NCBI GenBank assembly: GCA_016282155.1
Contig: JAEEJY010000039.1
Coordinates: 1 to 64,000, forward strand
From: Caryophanales bacterium
GTDB lineage: Bacteria; Bacillota_I; Bacilli_A; RF39; UBA660
DNA length: 64,000 nt
Reading direction: 5' to 3'
In this document: positions 1-7,718 of the stretch, piece after piece
Layout of the letters: the number at the start of each line of letters is the position of its first letter
How positions within the stretch are numbered: position 1 is the stretch's first letter
Notes under the pieces: generated by a model
What the model saw: the letters and a program-made list of their open reading frames with translations, nothing else
Database searches by the model: none
What the model was told of the DNA's origin: nothing
Position numbers and translations under genes: made by a program

Positions 1-1
1 T

Positions 2-403
2 ATTAAGGTTAATATAGCTTCTTGTTGTCATCCTGTACCAGGCGACCGTATTGTAGGATATATTACTAAAGGTAATGGTATTACTGTTCACCGTATGGTA
101 TGTCCTAATGTTAGTGACTTAGAAGACCGTATTATTGAAGTTAAATGGGGTAAGAAACCAGATAAGACTTATCCAACAACTATTATCGTACGCAGTAAAG
201 AAAATCAAAATACTCTACTTTCTATAGTCGCTAAAACAAGTAATACAAATATGTCTGTTCAAAGTATTAATACAATGCAATCAAAAGGGGATTTTGTATT
301 TGAAATCACTGTTAATGTAACTAATAAAGAACAACTAGTTAAATTTATGAATGATATTCGTATGATACCTGATATCATCGAAGTAGAAAGATTGATTAAA
401 TAA
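2..403 (+). CDS. relA: RelA/SpoT (p)ppGpp synthetase/hydrolase, C-terminal part (cut by window start)
   Basis: This is the 3' end of a stringent-response enzyme that makes and degrades (p)ppGpp. Only 133 residues are visible. They begin in the zinc-finger (conserved cysteine) domain, with the motif ASCCHPVPGD and then VHRMVCPN, and end with an ACT/RRM-type regulatory domain of about 75 residues. The catalytic hydrolase and synthetase domains lie outside the window. The TAA stop overlaps the ATG of dtd by one base, so the two are translationally coupled, as in the relA-dtd order of Bacillus. The family assignment is firm; whether the enzyme is bifunctional cannot be judged. Confidence 0.93.
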   Translation: MKVNIASCCHPVPGDRIVGYITKGNGITVHRMVCPNVSDLEDRIIEVKWGKKPDKTYPTTIIVRSKENQNTLLSIVAKTSNTNMSVQSINTMQSKGDFVFEITVNVTNKEQLVKFMNDIRMIPDIIEVERLIK

Positions 404-855
404 TGAAAGTAGTTATTCAAAAGACAACAAAAGCTAGTGTTACTGTTGACTCTAAAGTAGTAGGTAGCATTGGTAAAGGATTAGTAGTTCTAGTAGGGTT
501 TACTTATGATGATAAAATAGAAGATCTTGATAAGATGGTTGATAAAGTAGTTAACTTAAGAATCTTTGATGATGAAAATGGTGTAATGAATAGATCGCTT
601 CTTGATGAACAAGGAAGTATCTTAAGCATTTCGCAGTTTACTTTATATGCTGATACTAAAAAAGGTAGAAGACCAAGTTATGTTAATGCTTTAAATGGTG
701 AAGAAGCAGTTAAATTATATGATGCTTTTAATAAAAAATTAGCAGAATATGCTCCTGTAGAAACAGGAATATTTGGTGCTGATATGAAAGTTGAATTATT
801 AAATGATGGTCCAACAACAATCATAATTGAAAGTGAAAAAAGAACAAAAATTTAA
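403..855 (+). CDS. dtd: D-aminoacyl-tRNA deacylase
   Basis: DTD removes D-amino acids (and glycine mischarged on tRNA-Ala) from tRNAs in the cytoplasm. The 150-residue product has the usual family length. It starts with the typical MKVVIQKTTKASVTVD strand, has the active-site loop LSISQFTLYAD near residue 70 and the second signature in the GPTTI segment near residue 137. The start overlaps the relA stop by one base and there is no separate promoter. An intrinsic terminator follows directly, so it is the last gene of the relA transcript. Confidence 0.95.
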   Translation: MKVVIQKTTKASVTVDSKVVGSIGKGLVVLVGFTYDDKIEDLDKMVDKVVNLRIFDDENGVMNRSLLDEQGSILSISQFTLYADTKKGRRPSYVNALNGEEAVKLYDAFNKKLAEYAPVETGIFGADMKVELLNDGPTTIIIESEKRTKI

Positions 856-871
856 AAATTGTTCTTTTTTT
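840..871 (+). terminator. Intrinsic terminator after dtd
   Basis: The stem AAGAACAA pairs with TTGTTCTT across an A/T loop and is followed by a run of T. It overlaps the last codons of dtd. Confidence 0.8.
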
Positions 872-872
872 A

Positions 873-901
873 TTGACTTAGGTTTTAAAAAAATGTATAT
901 T
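873..901 (+). promoter_or_regulatory. Sigma-A promoter for the T-box leader
   Basis: TTGACT (873-878), a 17-nt spacer and TATATT (896-901), with an extended TG at 894-895. Transcription should start near 908, just before the structured leader. Confidence 0.75.
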
Positions 902-907
902 ATTTAT

Positions 908-1104
908 TAATTATTAACTTTTTGGAAAGGTATTTGGACCAATATAAGTTAGAGAAAATGTGGTTGGTGAAAACATATTATATGTCTAAATAGTGCGCCA
1001 AAATATAGTTAAACGTATTTCTGCGTTAAAGAATTAGAGGTAGTTAAAATCTATGAAGTAAGGTGGTACAGCGTTCAATACGCCCTTACATTTATAGATT
1101 TTTT
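908..1104 (+). promoter_or_regulatory. T-box leader upstream of a ClpX-like gene
   Basis: The antiterminator sequence AAGGTGGTACAGCG (1060-1073) matches the T-box consensus. The competing terminator is clear: AAATCTAT plus GTAAGG (1047-1063) pairs with CCTTAC plus ATAGATTT (1084-1100), followed by T residues. Stem I is visible upstream: TATTTGGAC (931-939) pairs with GTCTAAATA (984-992), and the distal arm contains AGAGA and GGTTGGTGAAA. T-boxes sense uncharged tRNA and normally control aminoacyl-tRNA synthetase or amino-acid genes. The specifier codon could not be read: the loop holds only A/T-rich triplets. The next gene is an AAA+ ATPase, not a synthetase; hisS and aspS follow but have their own promoter. 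Confidence 0.88.
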
Positions 1105-1124
1105 GTGTTTTAGGAGGTATTTTT

Positions 1125-3608
1125 ATGGAAGCACGTTATGATTATGCAATATTATTTAGAAAAGAATTAGTAAATACACCAAATTTACTTTACCTACTTA
1201 AACCATGTCGTGTAATTGAAGGTTTCTTCGATGAGAAAAACAAGGTGTTCTTAGATGAGATGAATGAGGAATTAATGCTTGTAGATGACGCTAAAATTAT
1301 GTATGATGAAGTAGAATATGTAGTTGGAGCCGTATTTAATGAAGAACAATTATTAAAAAAATATCCAGATGCTCGTTCTGTTGATGAAGCCAAGATTAAA
1401 TTATATAAAGATGCCAAAGAAATGGTAACGTTTGTATTTTATGATTACTCATCAAATGCAATGAAAACTTATGCTTTAAAAGCAGATCAAATAACTAATT
1501 TTTATGGAAAAAATGAGCCAGAGAAGAAAAATGCTAAAAAGAAAACTTCAATGAAATTCTATGAAAAGATATGTGATATGTTAGGAAGAAAAGATATTAC
1601 AGTATTTAGTCTTGGAGATTATCAAGAAATGATAGGAATGGATAGTCTTAAAGATATTAAAGATAAACTTGCATATTTAAAAGAACACAAAGAAGAATAT
1701 GGAATTAAAGCAGGCGATATGTCTGTTAATGGTAGAAATATCATTTTAACCGTAAATGATGATTTTATTGATGAATTAATGTCAATATCTAATATTGATG
1801 AAATCAAAGAATATCTTGATGTAATATATGAGCAGTTTATGGGGCAATATTATGAATTAAAGAAAGATGCTAACGTTAATAAAGAAGCTGTTCCTATTTC
1901 TGCAGACGCAGTACTTCAAGGTTTTGATGAATACCATATGAAAATTGCTAATTCAAAGAACTTAAATGAATTTAAGATAATTTTACAAGCTGGTATTAAT
2001 GCTTTAAAAGATAACATAGCACCTGTAAGAGATATTCCTGATTATAAGGATTATATTGAATTAATGGATGCTTTTATCATAGCATTACAAAAAGCAATGG
2101 ATGAAACTATGACTGAAGAAGAATTACCAAAAGCTAAATTAAAATTAGCGTTCTTCTATAAGAGTCATTTAGATGATTTAACAGATATTATCTATGATAT
2201 TACTGACTTAGAGAAAAAGAGACTTAAAGAAGCAAAAGAAGAAACTCCTTTAAGTACAAAAGAAAACCAAAAAGAAGTAACAACTTCATCACAAGAAGAA
2301 ACTCATGCTGAGAAGCAAAAAGAATTAGAAGAAGTATTTAGTGAAGAGCAAAAACCAGCATATTATTTTGACTTTAAGAAGGTTCATGATAGTATGGTAT
2401 CTCGTTTAATAGGTAGAGATGCTCAAATTGATTCTATTCTTTCGGTTATTAAGATGAATGATGATATTCAAGACGATTATACTAAACGTCCGGCTTTAAT
2501 TATTGCTGGTACTACAGGTACAGGTAAAACTCAAACTTATTCTGAATTAACTCGTGCTTTAAAAGATGTTAGGCCTGTTCAAGTAGTAGATACAAACCAA
2601 TTAACAGCTCAAGGTTATGTAGGTGGTAAAATTGAAGAAAATATCTTAGCACCACTTATTCAACAAGCGCATGCTATTAACCAAAGAGCAGGTATTTCTA
2701 ACGATGAAATAACTATTCATGATATTGAACTTGCTCGTCACAGTATTGTAATCTTAGATGAAATTGATAAGAGAGCAGAAGGTGAAGGAGATCGTTCTAA
2801 TGTTAATAAGAGTGGTGTTGTTAACCAATTATTAAAATTAATGGATCAAGGAACAAAATATATTGTTAAAGTAGGTAGAAATACAGTTGAATTTGATACT
2901 TCTCGTTTAACTATTTTCGCAGCCGGTGCTTTCCAAGAATATTTTGATAAAGAAGAAGAAAAAGTTGGTTTAAAAGGACCAATCGGATTTAGAGTTGCTG
3001 ATAAAGCAGAAGTTAAAGAAGAGCCAAAAGATGAATTTGCTAAACATAATGAAGTTAAACCTGAAGCTTTAGTAAAATATGGCCTAGATAGTCAATTCGT
3101 AGGTAGATATGATCATGTTGTATTATATCCACGTCATACTAAAGAAACTTTATATGAACTTGAAACTAACAAATCCACATCAAATATCTATGCTGCAATC
3201 GAGGAATTTGCTCGTATGGGTATTGACTTAGTTTGGGAAGATGGATATCTTGAAGAAGTTGTTGATAAAGCATATGAATTAAAAACAGGGGGACGTGCTT
3301 TAGGTAACATTGTTTCTCGTACTTTAGGTAACATAAGAGTTGAAGTTCAAAGACGCCCAGATATGTTTAAAACTATCTATATTCCATTAAATGCTTTTGA
3401 AGAATCAGGTAACATAGTTCTTCAAACAAAAGATGATAAAATTGTTACACTTGATAGCTTATATAAAGAAACAGAAGCAGAAAATAATAGACTTAGAAAA
3501 TTAGCGACTATTGAAGTAAATAAAGAAGCTCTAGCAGAAGTTAAAAAACTATTATTAATAAATGCGGAAGTTGAAACTGAAGCACCAAAAGAAAAAGTAA
3601 TGAAATAA
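1125..3608 (+). CDS. ClpX-like AAA+ ATPase with a large unique N-terminal region
   Basis: The 827-residue protein has a C-terminal AAA+ unfoldase module of the ClpX/HslU type: Walker A GTTGTGKT (462-469), Walker B IVILDE (541-546), a sensor region near 595, FVGRYDHVVLYP near 656 and a C-terminal GGRALGNIV motif near 722. Between the sensor and the C-terminal subdomain lies an IGF tripeptide (620-622), where ClpX carries the loop that docks to ClpP. The zinc-binding domain of true ClpX is absent. Instead there are about 440 residues of unrecognised, largely helical sequence, including an acidic Glu/Lys-rich linker near 365-420. It starts at a strong RBS (TAGGAGG) after the T-box and is the only gene between that leader and a terminator. 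A protein-unfolding role, perhaps with ClpP, is inferred; the substrate is unknown. Confidence 0.8.
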   Translation: MEARYDYAILFRKELVNTPNLLYLLKPCRVIEGFFDEKNKVFLDEMNEELMLVDDAKIMYDEVEYVVGAVFNEEQLLKKYPDARSVDEAKIKLYKDAKEMVTFVFYDYSSNAMKTYALKADQITNFYGKNEPEKKNAKKKTSMKFYEKICDMLGRKDITVFSLGDYQEMIGMDSLKDIKDKLAYLKEHKEEYGIKAGDMSVNGRNIILTVNDDFIDELMSISNIDEIKEYLDVIYEQFMGQYYELKKDANVNKEAVPISADAVLQGFDEYHMKIANSKNLNEFKIILQAGINALKDNIAPVRDIPDYKDYIELMDAFIIALQKAMDETMTEEELPKAKLKLAFFYKSHLDDLTDIIYDITDLEKKRLKEAKEETPLSTKENQKEVTTSSQEETHAEKQKELEEVFSEEQKPAYYFDFKKVHDSMVSRLIGRDAQIDSILSVIKMNDDIQDDYTKRPALIIAGTTGTGKTQTYSELTRALKDVRPVQVVDTNQLTAQGYVGGKIEENILAPLIQQAHAINQRAGISNDEITIHDIELARHSIVILDEIDKRAEGEGDRSNVNKSGVVNQLLKLMDQGTKYIVKVGRNTVEFDTSRLTIFAAGAFQEYFDKEEEKVGLKGPIGFRVADKAEVKEEPKDEFAKHNEVKPEALVKYGLDSQFVGRYDHVVLYPRHTKETLYELETNKSTSNIYAAIEEFARMGIDLVWEDGYLEEVVDKAYELKTGGRALGNIVSRTLGNIRVEVQRRPDMFKTIYIPLNAFEESGNIVLQTKDDKIVTLDSLYKETEAENNRLRKLATIEVNKEALAEVKKLLLINAEVETEAPKEKVMK

Positions 3609-3611
3609 AGA

Positions 3612-3639
3612 AATATATTGTTTTACAATATATTTTTTT
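3612..3639 (+). terminator. Intrinsic terminator after the ClpX-like gene
   Basis: AATATATTG (3612-3620) pairs with CAATATATT (3626-3634), followed by T residues. It separates the T-box unit from hisS. Confidence 0.85.
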
Positions 3640-3648
3640 ATTACTATA

Positions 3649-3657
3649 TGGTATAAT
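3649..3657 (+). promoter_or_regulatory. Extended -10 promoter for hisS-aspS
   Basis: TGGTATAAT lies about 10 nt after the terminator T-run, giving hisS-aspS a promoter independent of the T-box. No good -35 is visible. Confidence 0.65.
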
Positions 3658-3693
3658 GTTAATGTGTTAAAAGTTTTATTGAAGGGTGATATT

Positions 3694-5019
3694 ATGATAC
3701 AAAAACCAAAAGGAACTTATGATGTTTATGGTATGAAAGGAAAGACTATAAACTATATTGAAGACGTATTAAAAACATTAATGGATAAGTATAATTATGA
3801 GTATTTTAGAACTCCAGTATTTGAATCTAGTGAACTATTTCATCGTGGAGTAGGCGCTACTACAGATATTGTAACTAAAGAGACTTATGATTTTGTAGAT
3901 CGTGGTGATCGTAATATGACTTTACGTCCTGAAGGAACAGCGGGAGTAGTAAGAAGTTATATTGAAAATAAAATGTATGGTTCTTCACCAGTACCAGTAA
4001 AGGCTTGGTACTTTGGACCTATGTTTAGATATGAAAGACCACAATCTGGACGTTTTAGAGAATTTTATCAATTTGGTGTTGAAGTATTTGGATGTGATAA
4101 TCCTGCTATCGATGCCGAAGTTATTAGTATTCCTGTAAATATATATAAAATGCTAGGTTTAAAAGGTATTAAAGTAAATATAAATAGCTTAGGTGATGAA
4201 GAATCACGTAATAACTATCGTGAAGCTTTAATTAAACATTTTGAACCATATATTGATACTTTATGTGAAGATTGTAAAGAAAGATTTAGAAAAAATCCTT
4301 TAAGAATCTTAGATTGTAAAGTTGATGCGGATAAAGAATGTATGAAAAATGCTCCTAAGACTATTGATTATTTAAATGAAGCAAGTAAGAAACATTTTGA
4401 AAGAGTTAAAGAATGTTTAGATAGTTTAGGAATTGAATATGTGGTTAATCCTAATGTAGTAAGAGGATTAGATTACTATACACACACTGTATTTGAAGTA
4501 GAAGCAGATATAAAAGATTTTGGAAGTCAAAATGTTTTATGTGGTGGTGGAAGATACAATGGTTTAGTTGAAATGGTTGGTGGACCTCAAACTAGTGGGG
4601 TAGGTTTTGCTTTAGGTTTAGAAAGATTATTAAATGCTTTAGAAGCAGAACATATTGAGTTACCAGTTAGAACTAGTGTTGATTTATATGTTATGCCAAT
4701 CAGTGAAGATGAAGAAGCTTACGCAATGGGTATAACTCAAGCATTACGTTTAAGTGGTTTTAATGTTGAAATGGATGTAATGCAAAGAAAGATGAGTAAT
4801 AACTTTAAACAAGCTGATCGTTTAAATGCTAGTTATGTAATGATAATTGGTGATGAGGAAACTAAGACTAATGTTATGACTATTAAAAATAATAAGACAA
4901 AAGAAGAATATAAGGTTGAAGTTGCTGACTTAGTTGACTTCTTTGACGAAATGTTAGATGAAGATGAATGTACATGTGAAGATGAAGAAAACTGTAAATG
5001 TCATCATCATGAAGATTAG
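3694..5019 (+). CDS. hisS: Histidyl-tRNA synthetase with a Cys/His-rich acidic tail
   Basis: This class II synthetase charges tRNA-His. Recognisable parts are motif 2 (FRYERPQSGRFREFYQ), the histidine-specific signature RGLDYYTHTVFE and GGGRYNGL, then an anticodon-binding domain. The ATG at 3694 is chosen because AGGGTGAT precedes it and the family starts with IQKPKGTYD; an upstream GTG would add ten unlikely residues. The 441-residue protein ends in a tail of about 20 residues, very acidic with four cysteines in CTC and CKC pairs followed by three histidines, which is not part of the normal fold. aspS follows after 12 nt on the same transcript. Confidence 0.95.
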   Translation: MIQKPKGTYDVYGMKGKTINYIEDVLKTLMDKYNYEYFRTPVFESSELFHRGVGATTDIVTKETYDFVDRGDRNMTLRPEGTAGVVRSYIENKMYGSSPVPVKAWYFGPMFRYERPQSGRFREFYQFGVEVFGCDNPAIDAEVISIPVNIYKMLGLKGIKVNINSLGDEESRNNYREALIKHFEPYIDTLCEDCKERFRKNPLRILDCKVDADKECMKNAPKTIDYLNEASKKHFERVKECLDSLGIEYVVNPNVVRGLDYYTHTVFEVEADIKDFGSQNVLCGGGRYNGLVEMVGGPQTSGVGFALGLERLLNALEAEHIELPVRTSVDLYVMPISEDEEAYAMGITQALRLSGFNVEMDVMQRKMSNNFKQADRLNASYVMIIGDEETKTNVMTIKNNKTKEEYKVEVADLVDFFDEMLDEDECTCEDEENCKCHHHED

Positions 5020-5031
5020 GAAGTGGATTAA

Positions 5032-6345
5032 ATGAAATTATATGTAAATGAACTTAATAAACATGTAGGTGAGGAAATTACTTTTAGTGGTTTTGTAGAT
5101 ACTATTAGAGATAAAAAATGGGTTATGTTTGTTATCTTAAGAGATTCAACAGGTAAAGTTCAAATGACTATTGAAAAGAGTGAAGAAGCAAATGCATCTT
5201 TACTTGAAACAATGAATAAAGTGACAGTAGAATCTACTATTAAAGTAACTGGTAAATTAGTAGGTAATGACGCAGTTAAATTAGGAGGAATTGAAATAGT
5301 TCCAACTACTATTGAAATTACTTCTCTAGCGGATACTTTACCATTTGATTTCAATAACTTAGATGGTGTTAATATTGATACAAGATTAGATTATCGTTGG
5401 TTAGACATTCGTAATGAAAAAAACACTTTAGTAAGACAAATTGAATCTTGTTTAACTGAAGGTATGAGAGAATTCTTATATAAACAAAACTTTACTGAAA
5501 TTCACTCACCAAAATTAATTGGTGCAGCTTCAGAATCAGGTAGTGAAGTATTTGAAGTAAAATATTTTGATCGTAAAGCTTATTTAGCTCAATCACCACA
5601 ATTCTATAAGCAAATGGCTTTAGCTGGTGGACTTGATAAAGTATTTGAAGTAGGACCTGTTTTTAGAGCAGAAAATTCTAATACTAATAGACATGCTACT
5701 GAATTTACAGGTTTTGACTTAGAATTTGCTCATATTGATTCATATGAAGACGTTATGAGTTTAGAAGAAGATTTACTTATCGCTGGTTTAACTAAAGTAA
5801 AAGAAAGATATGGCGATAAGATTAAAGAAGTATTTGGTAAAGAAGTTATAATTCCTACTAAACCATTCCCAGTAATGCGTTTACAAGATTTATATCAAGA
5901 ATTCCATGATCGTTATAACTTTGATCTTCCAAAAGAAGATATTGGCGATATGAATGCTGAAGCAGAAAAATTAACATATCGTTTAGCTCAAGAAAAATAT
6001 AATCATGAATTTATGTTTATTGTAGACTATGCCGCAACTAAACGTCCATTCTATCATATGCGTGATGAAAATGGTAAATTACAAGGATATGACTTAATTT
6101 GGCGTGGTACTGAAATAACTAGTGGTGCTCAAAGAGAACATAGATATGAAGAATTAGTTAAGAATGCTAAAGAAAAAGGTCTAGGTAAAGATGTTGAATT
6201 CTATTTACAATTCTTTAAATATGGATGTCCTCCACATGGTGGATTTGGAATTGGTTTAGATAGACTTACAATGTTACTTTTAGGTTTACCAAACTTAAAA
6301 GAAACTGAATATATCTTTAGAGGACCTAATAGATTAAACCCATAG
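5032..6345 (+). CDS. aspS: Aspartyl-tRNA synthetase, archaeal-type
   Basis: It charges tRNA-Asp and possibly tRNA-Asn. The 437-residue length and lack of the large GAD insertion of bacterial AspRS (about 590 residues) place it in the archaeal/eukaryal-type subgroup. An OB-fold anticodon domain occupies about 1-105. The class II core follows, with AYLAQSPQFYKQM, motif 2 (VFRAENSNTNRHATEF) and motif 3 (GFGIGLDRLTMLLLG). Enzymes of this type are often non-discriminating and then work with GatCAB; this cannot be decided here. It shares an operon with hisS, with SD AGGAAGTGG overlapping the hisS stop region. Confidence 0.9.
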   Translation: MKLYVNELNKHVGEEITFSGFVDTIRDKKWVMFVILRDSTGKVQMTIEKSEEANASLLETMNKVTVESTIKVTGKLVGNDAVKLGGIEIVPTTIEITSLADTLPFDFNNLDGVNIDTRLDYRWLDIRNEKNTLVRQIESCLTEGMREFLYKQNFTEIHSPKLIGAASESGSEVFEVKYFDRKAYLAQSPQFYKQMALAGGLDKVFEVGPVFRAENSNTNRHATEFTGFDLEFAHIDSYEDVMSLEEDLLIAGLTKVKERYGDKIKEVFGKEVIIPTKPFPVMRLQDLYQEFHDRYNFDLPKEDIGDMNAEAEKLTYRLAQEKYNHEFMFIVDYAATKRPFYHMRDENGKLQGYDLIWRGTEITSGAQREHRYEELVKNAKEKGLGKDVEFYLQFFKYGCPPHGGFGIGLDRLTMLLLGLPNLKETEYIFRGPNRLNP

Positions 6346-6347
6346 AA

Positions 6348-6372
6348 GAATAAGTTTACTTATTCTTTTTTT
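6348..6372 (+). terminator. Intrinsic terminator after aspS
   Basis: GAATAAG (6348-6354) pairs with CTTATTC (6359-6365), then seven T. The T-run leads straight into the next promoter. Confidence 0.9.
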
Positions 6373-6373
6373 A

Positions 6374-6382
6374 TGCTATAAT
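6374..6382 (+). promoter_or_regulatory. Extended -10 promoter for pilin gene
   Basis: TGCTATAAT starts two bases after the aspS terminator T-run; the pilin ATG follows 17 nt after the -10. Confidence 0.65.
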
Positions 6383-6398
6383 GAATATAGGTGATAGT

Positions 6399-6779
6399 AT
6401 GAATAATAAAGGTTTTACTTTAGTTGAATTAATGGCTGTATTTTTACTTTTAGGAATAATATCTGTTATTATGTATCAATCAACAAATACTGGTAGAGAA
6501 GCAGCTAAAAAAGAAAAAGTAGAAGCATCAGCAATTATAATTTTAAAAGCTGCTAATCAATATGATTTAGATAAACAATATGATGATGATTACACAGGTT
6601 TCCCTGAAGATGGATTAGATATTACAGAGTTAGATAATATAAGTAATGTTGATTTTCAAAGTGGGAAAGTAATTAAAAATAATGGCATATTTGTTTTAGT
6701 AGATTTAACTGACGGTAATTATTGTGTCAATGGAACTACTAAAAAATTAGAGATTGTAAAAGGAGACTGTACTGACTAA
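6399..6779 (+). CDS. Type IV prepilin-like protein
   Basis: This 126-residue prepilin has the leader MNNKG followed by FTLVELMAVFLLLGIIS, the classic cleavage site and hydrophobic alpha-1 helix with Glu at +5. The prepilin peptidase at 20.1 kb should cut and methylate it. The mature part is short, acidic and has two C-terminal cysteines (YCVN and GDCTD) that could form the disulfide loop of pilins. The ATG at 6399 is chosen for its SD AGGTGATAGT; an upstream in-frame ATG overlaps the -10 box. It is a single-gene unit lodged between aspS and 6S RNA, far from the pilus assembly genes. Confidence 0.85.
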   Translation: MNNKGFTLVELMAVFLLLGIISVIMYQSTNTGREAAKKEKVEASAIIILKAANQYDLDKQYDDDYTGFPEDGLDITELDNISNVDFQSGKVIKNNGIFVLVDLTDGNYCVNGTTKKLEIVKGDCTD

Positions 6780-6802
6780 TGTAAAGTCTCTTTTGTTTTT
6801 TT
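6758..6802 (+). terminator. Intrinsic terminator after pilin
   Basis: AAAAGGAGACT pairs with AGTCTCTTTT across the stop codon, followed by GTTTTTTT. Confidence 0.8.
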
Positions 6803-6810
6803 AAGATGTA

Positions 6811-6819
6811 TGTTATAAT
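6811..6819 (+). promoter_or_regulatory. Extended -10 promoter for 6S RNA
   Basis: TGTTATAAT, with the predicted start at about 6826, the first base of the closing stem of the RNA. Confidence 0.7.
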
Positions 6820-6825
6820 TAAAGT

Positions 6826-6990
6826 ACCAAGAGTATGGCAAATACAAAAAACCTACTAATTAACGTAATTGGGGATCTAATTTATAAATGGTGTTGAAAA
6901 CTTACCTTTGAGTAAGGCTCCTAAAGTTTATAATGTGACGCCCACCTGGGAGATCAGGTTTAATTCGTTAGCGCTGACTTTTGGTTTTTT
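6826..6990 (+). ncRNA. ssrS: 6S RNA
   Basis: This promoter-driven non-coding stretch of about 165 nt ends in a terminator. The two ends pair (ACCAAGAG with CTTTTGGT before a T-run), giving a long rod closed by a terminal stem, as in 6S RNA. The 3' half has GTGACGCCCACCTGGG, resembling 6S 3' arms. The position is decisive: in Bacillus subtilis the 6S-1 gene lies between aspS and the tcdA homologue yrvM, exactly as here (with a pilin gene added). 6S RNA binds the sigma-A holoenzyme and mimics an open promoter. The assignment rests on synteny and end pairing, not on a covariance search. Confidence 0.82.
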
Positions 6991-7004
6991 TATGCCTTAA
7001 TATA

Positions 7005-7013
7005 TGTTATAAT
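7005..7013 (+). promoter_or_regulatory. Extended -10 promoter for tcdA
   Basis: TGTTATAAT 15 nt after the 6S RNA terminator; the tcdA ATG is 15 nt further on. Confidence 0.65.
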
Positions 7014-7028
7014 TATGGTGGTGGTAAT

Positions 7029-7718
7029 ATGCTAGAAAGATTAGAAATCCTAGTAGGTAACAAAATTGAAGAAATAAAGAATAAAACAGTATTAATTGTA
7101 GGTATAGGTGGTGTAGGAGGCTATGCTTTAGAAGCATTAGTTCGTTCGGGTATTGGTAAAGTTATTATTGTTGATAATGACACAGTAGATATTACTAATT
7201 TAAACCGTCAAATTATATCTTTAAATTCTAATATTGGTATGAAAAAAGTTGATGTTGCAGAGAAACGTATTAAAGATATAAATCCTAATATTGAAGTAAT
7301 TAAATATGATTTATTTTTAACAGAAGAAAATACAATTTCTTTATTTGACAATCATATTGATTATATTGTTGATGCTTGTGATACAATCGCTGTTAAGAAA
7401 GAACTAATTCGTCTAGCGAGTCTTAAAAATATTAAATTAATTTCTTCAATGGGAACAGGATATAAAATGAATCCTTCTAAGTTAGAGATAATGGAATTAT
7501 CTAAAACTAGTTATGATCCCATCGCGAAGATTCTTCGTAAATATGTTAAAGATATGCGTATAAAAACTAAAGTAATGGTTGTATGTAGTAAGGAAGAAAG
7601 AATAAAAACTAATACTAAAACAATAGGTTCTAATGCTTTTGTACCCGCAACTAGTGGACTATTATGCGCAAGTTATATAATAAATGATATAGTAGGTGAC
7701 ATATGCAAAAAAAATTAA
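7029..7718 (+). CDS. tcdA: tRNA threonylcarbamoyladenosine dehydratase (ThiF/E1-like)
   Basis: TcdA uses ATP to cyclise t6A37 in ANN-decoding tRNAs to ct6A. The 229-residue protein has the E1-like nucleotide-binding motif GIGGVGGYALEALVRSGIG near 20-38, the acidic turn VDNDTVDITNLNRQ and the DACD segment near 113. I chose the ATG at 7029 (MLERLEIL) after GGTGGTAAT because upstream in-frame starts lie inside the 6S terminator. It overlaps the next gene by 16 nt. The gene follows aspS and 6S RNA as in Bacillus. Confidence 0.9.
   Translation: MLERLEILVGNKIEEIKNKTVLIVGIGGVGGYALEALVRSGIGKVIIVDNDTVDITNLNRQIISLNSNIGMKKVDVAEKRIKDINPNIEVIKYDLFLTEENTISLFDNHIDYIVDACDTIAVKKELIRLASLKNIKLISSMGTGYKMNPSKLEIMELSKTSYDPIAKILRKYVKDMRIKTKVMVVCSKEERIKTNTKTIGSNAFVPATSGLLCASYIINDIVGDICKKN

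Noticed and set aside
1047-5019. T-box as the present regulator of hisS-aspS
   Set aside because: A strong terminator (3612-3639) and a separate extended -10 (3649-3657) lie between the AAA+ gene and hisS. Read-through cannot be excluded but is not needed.
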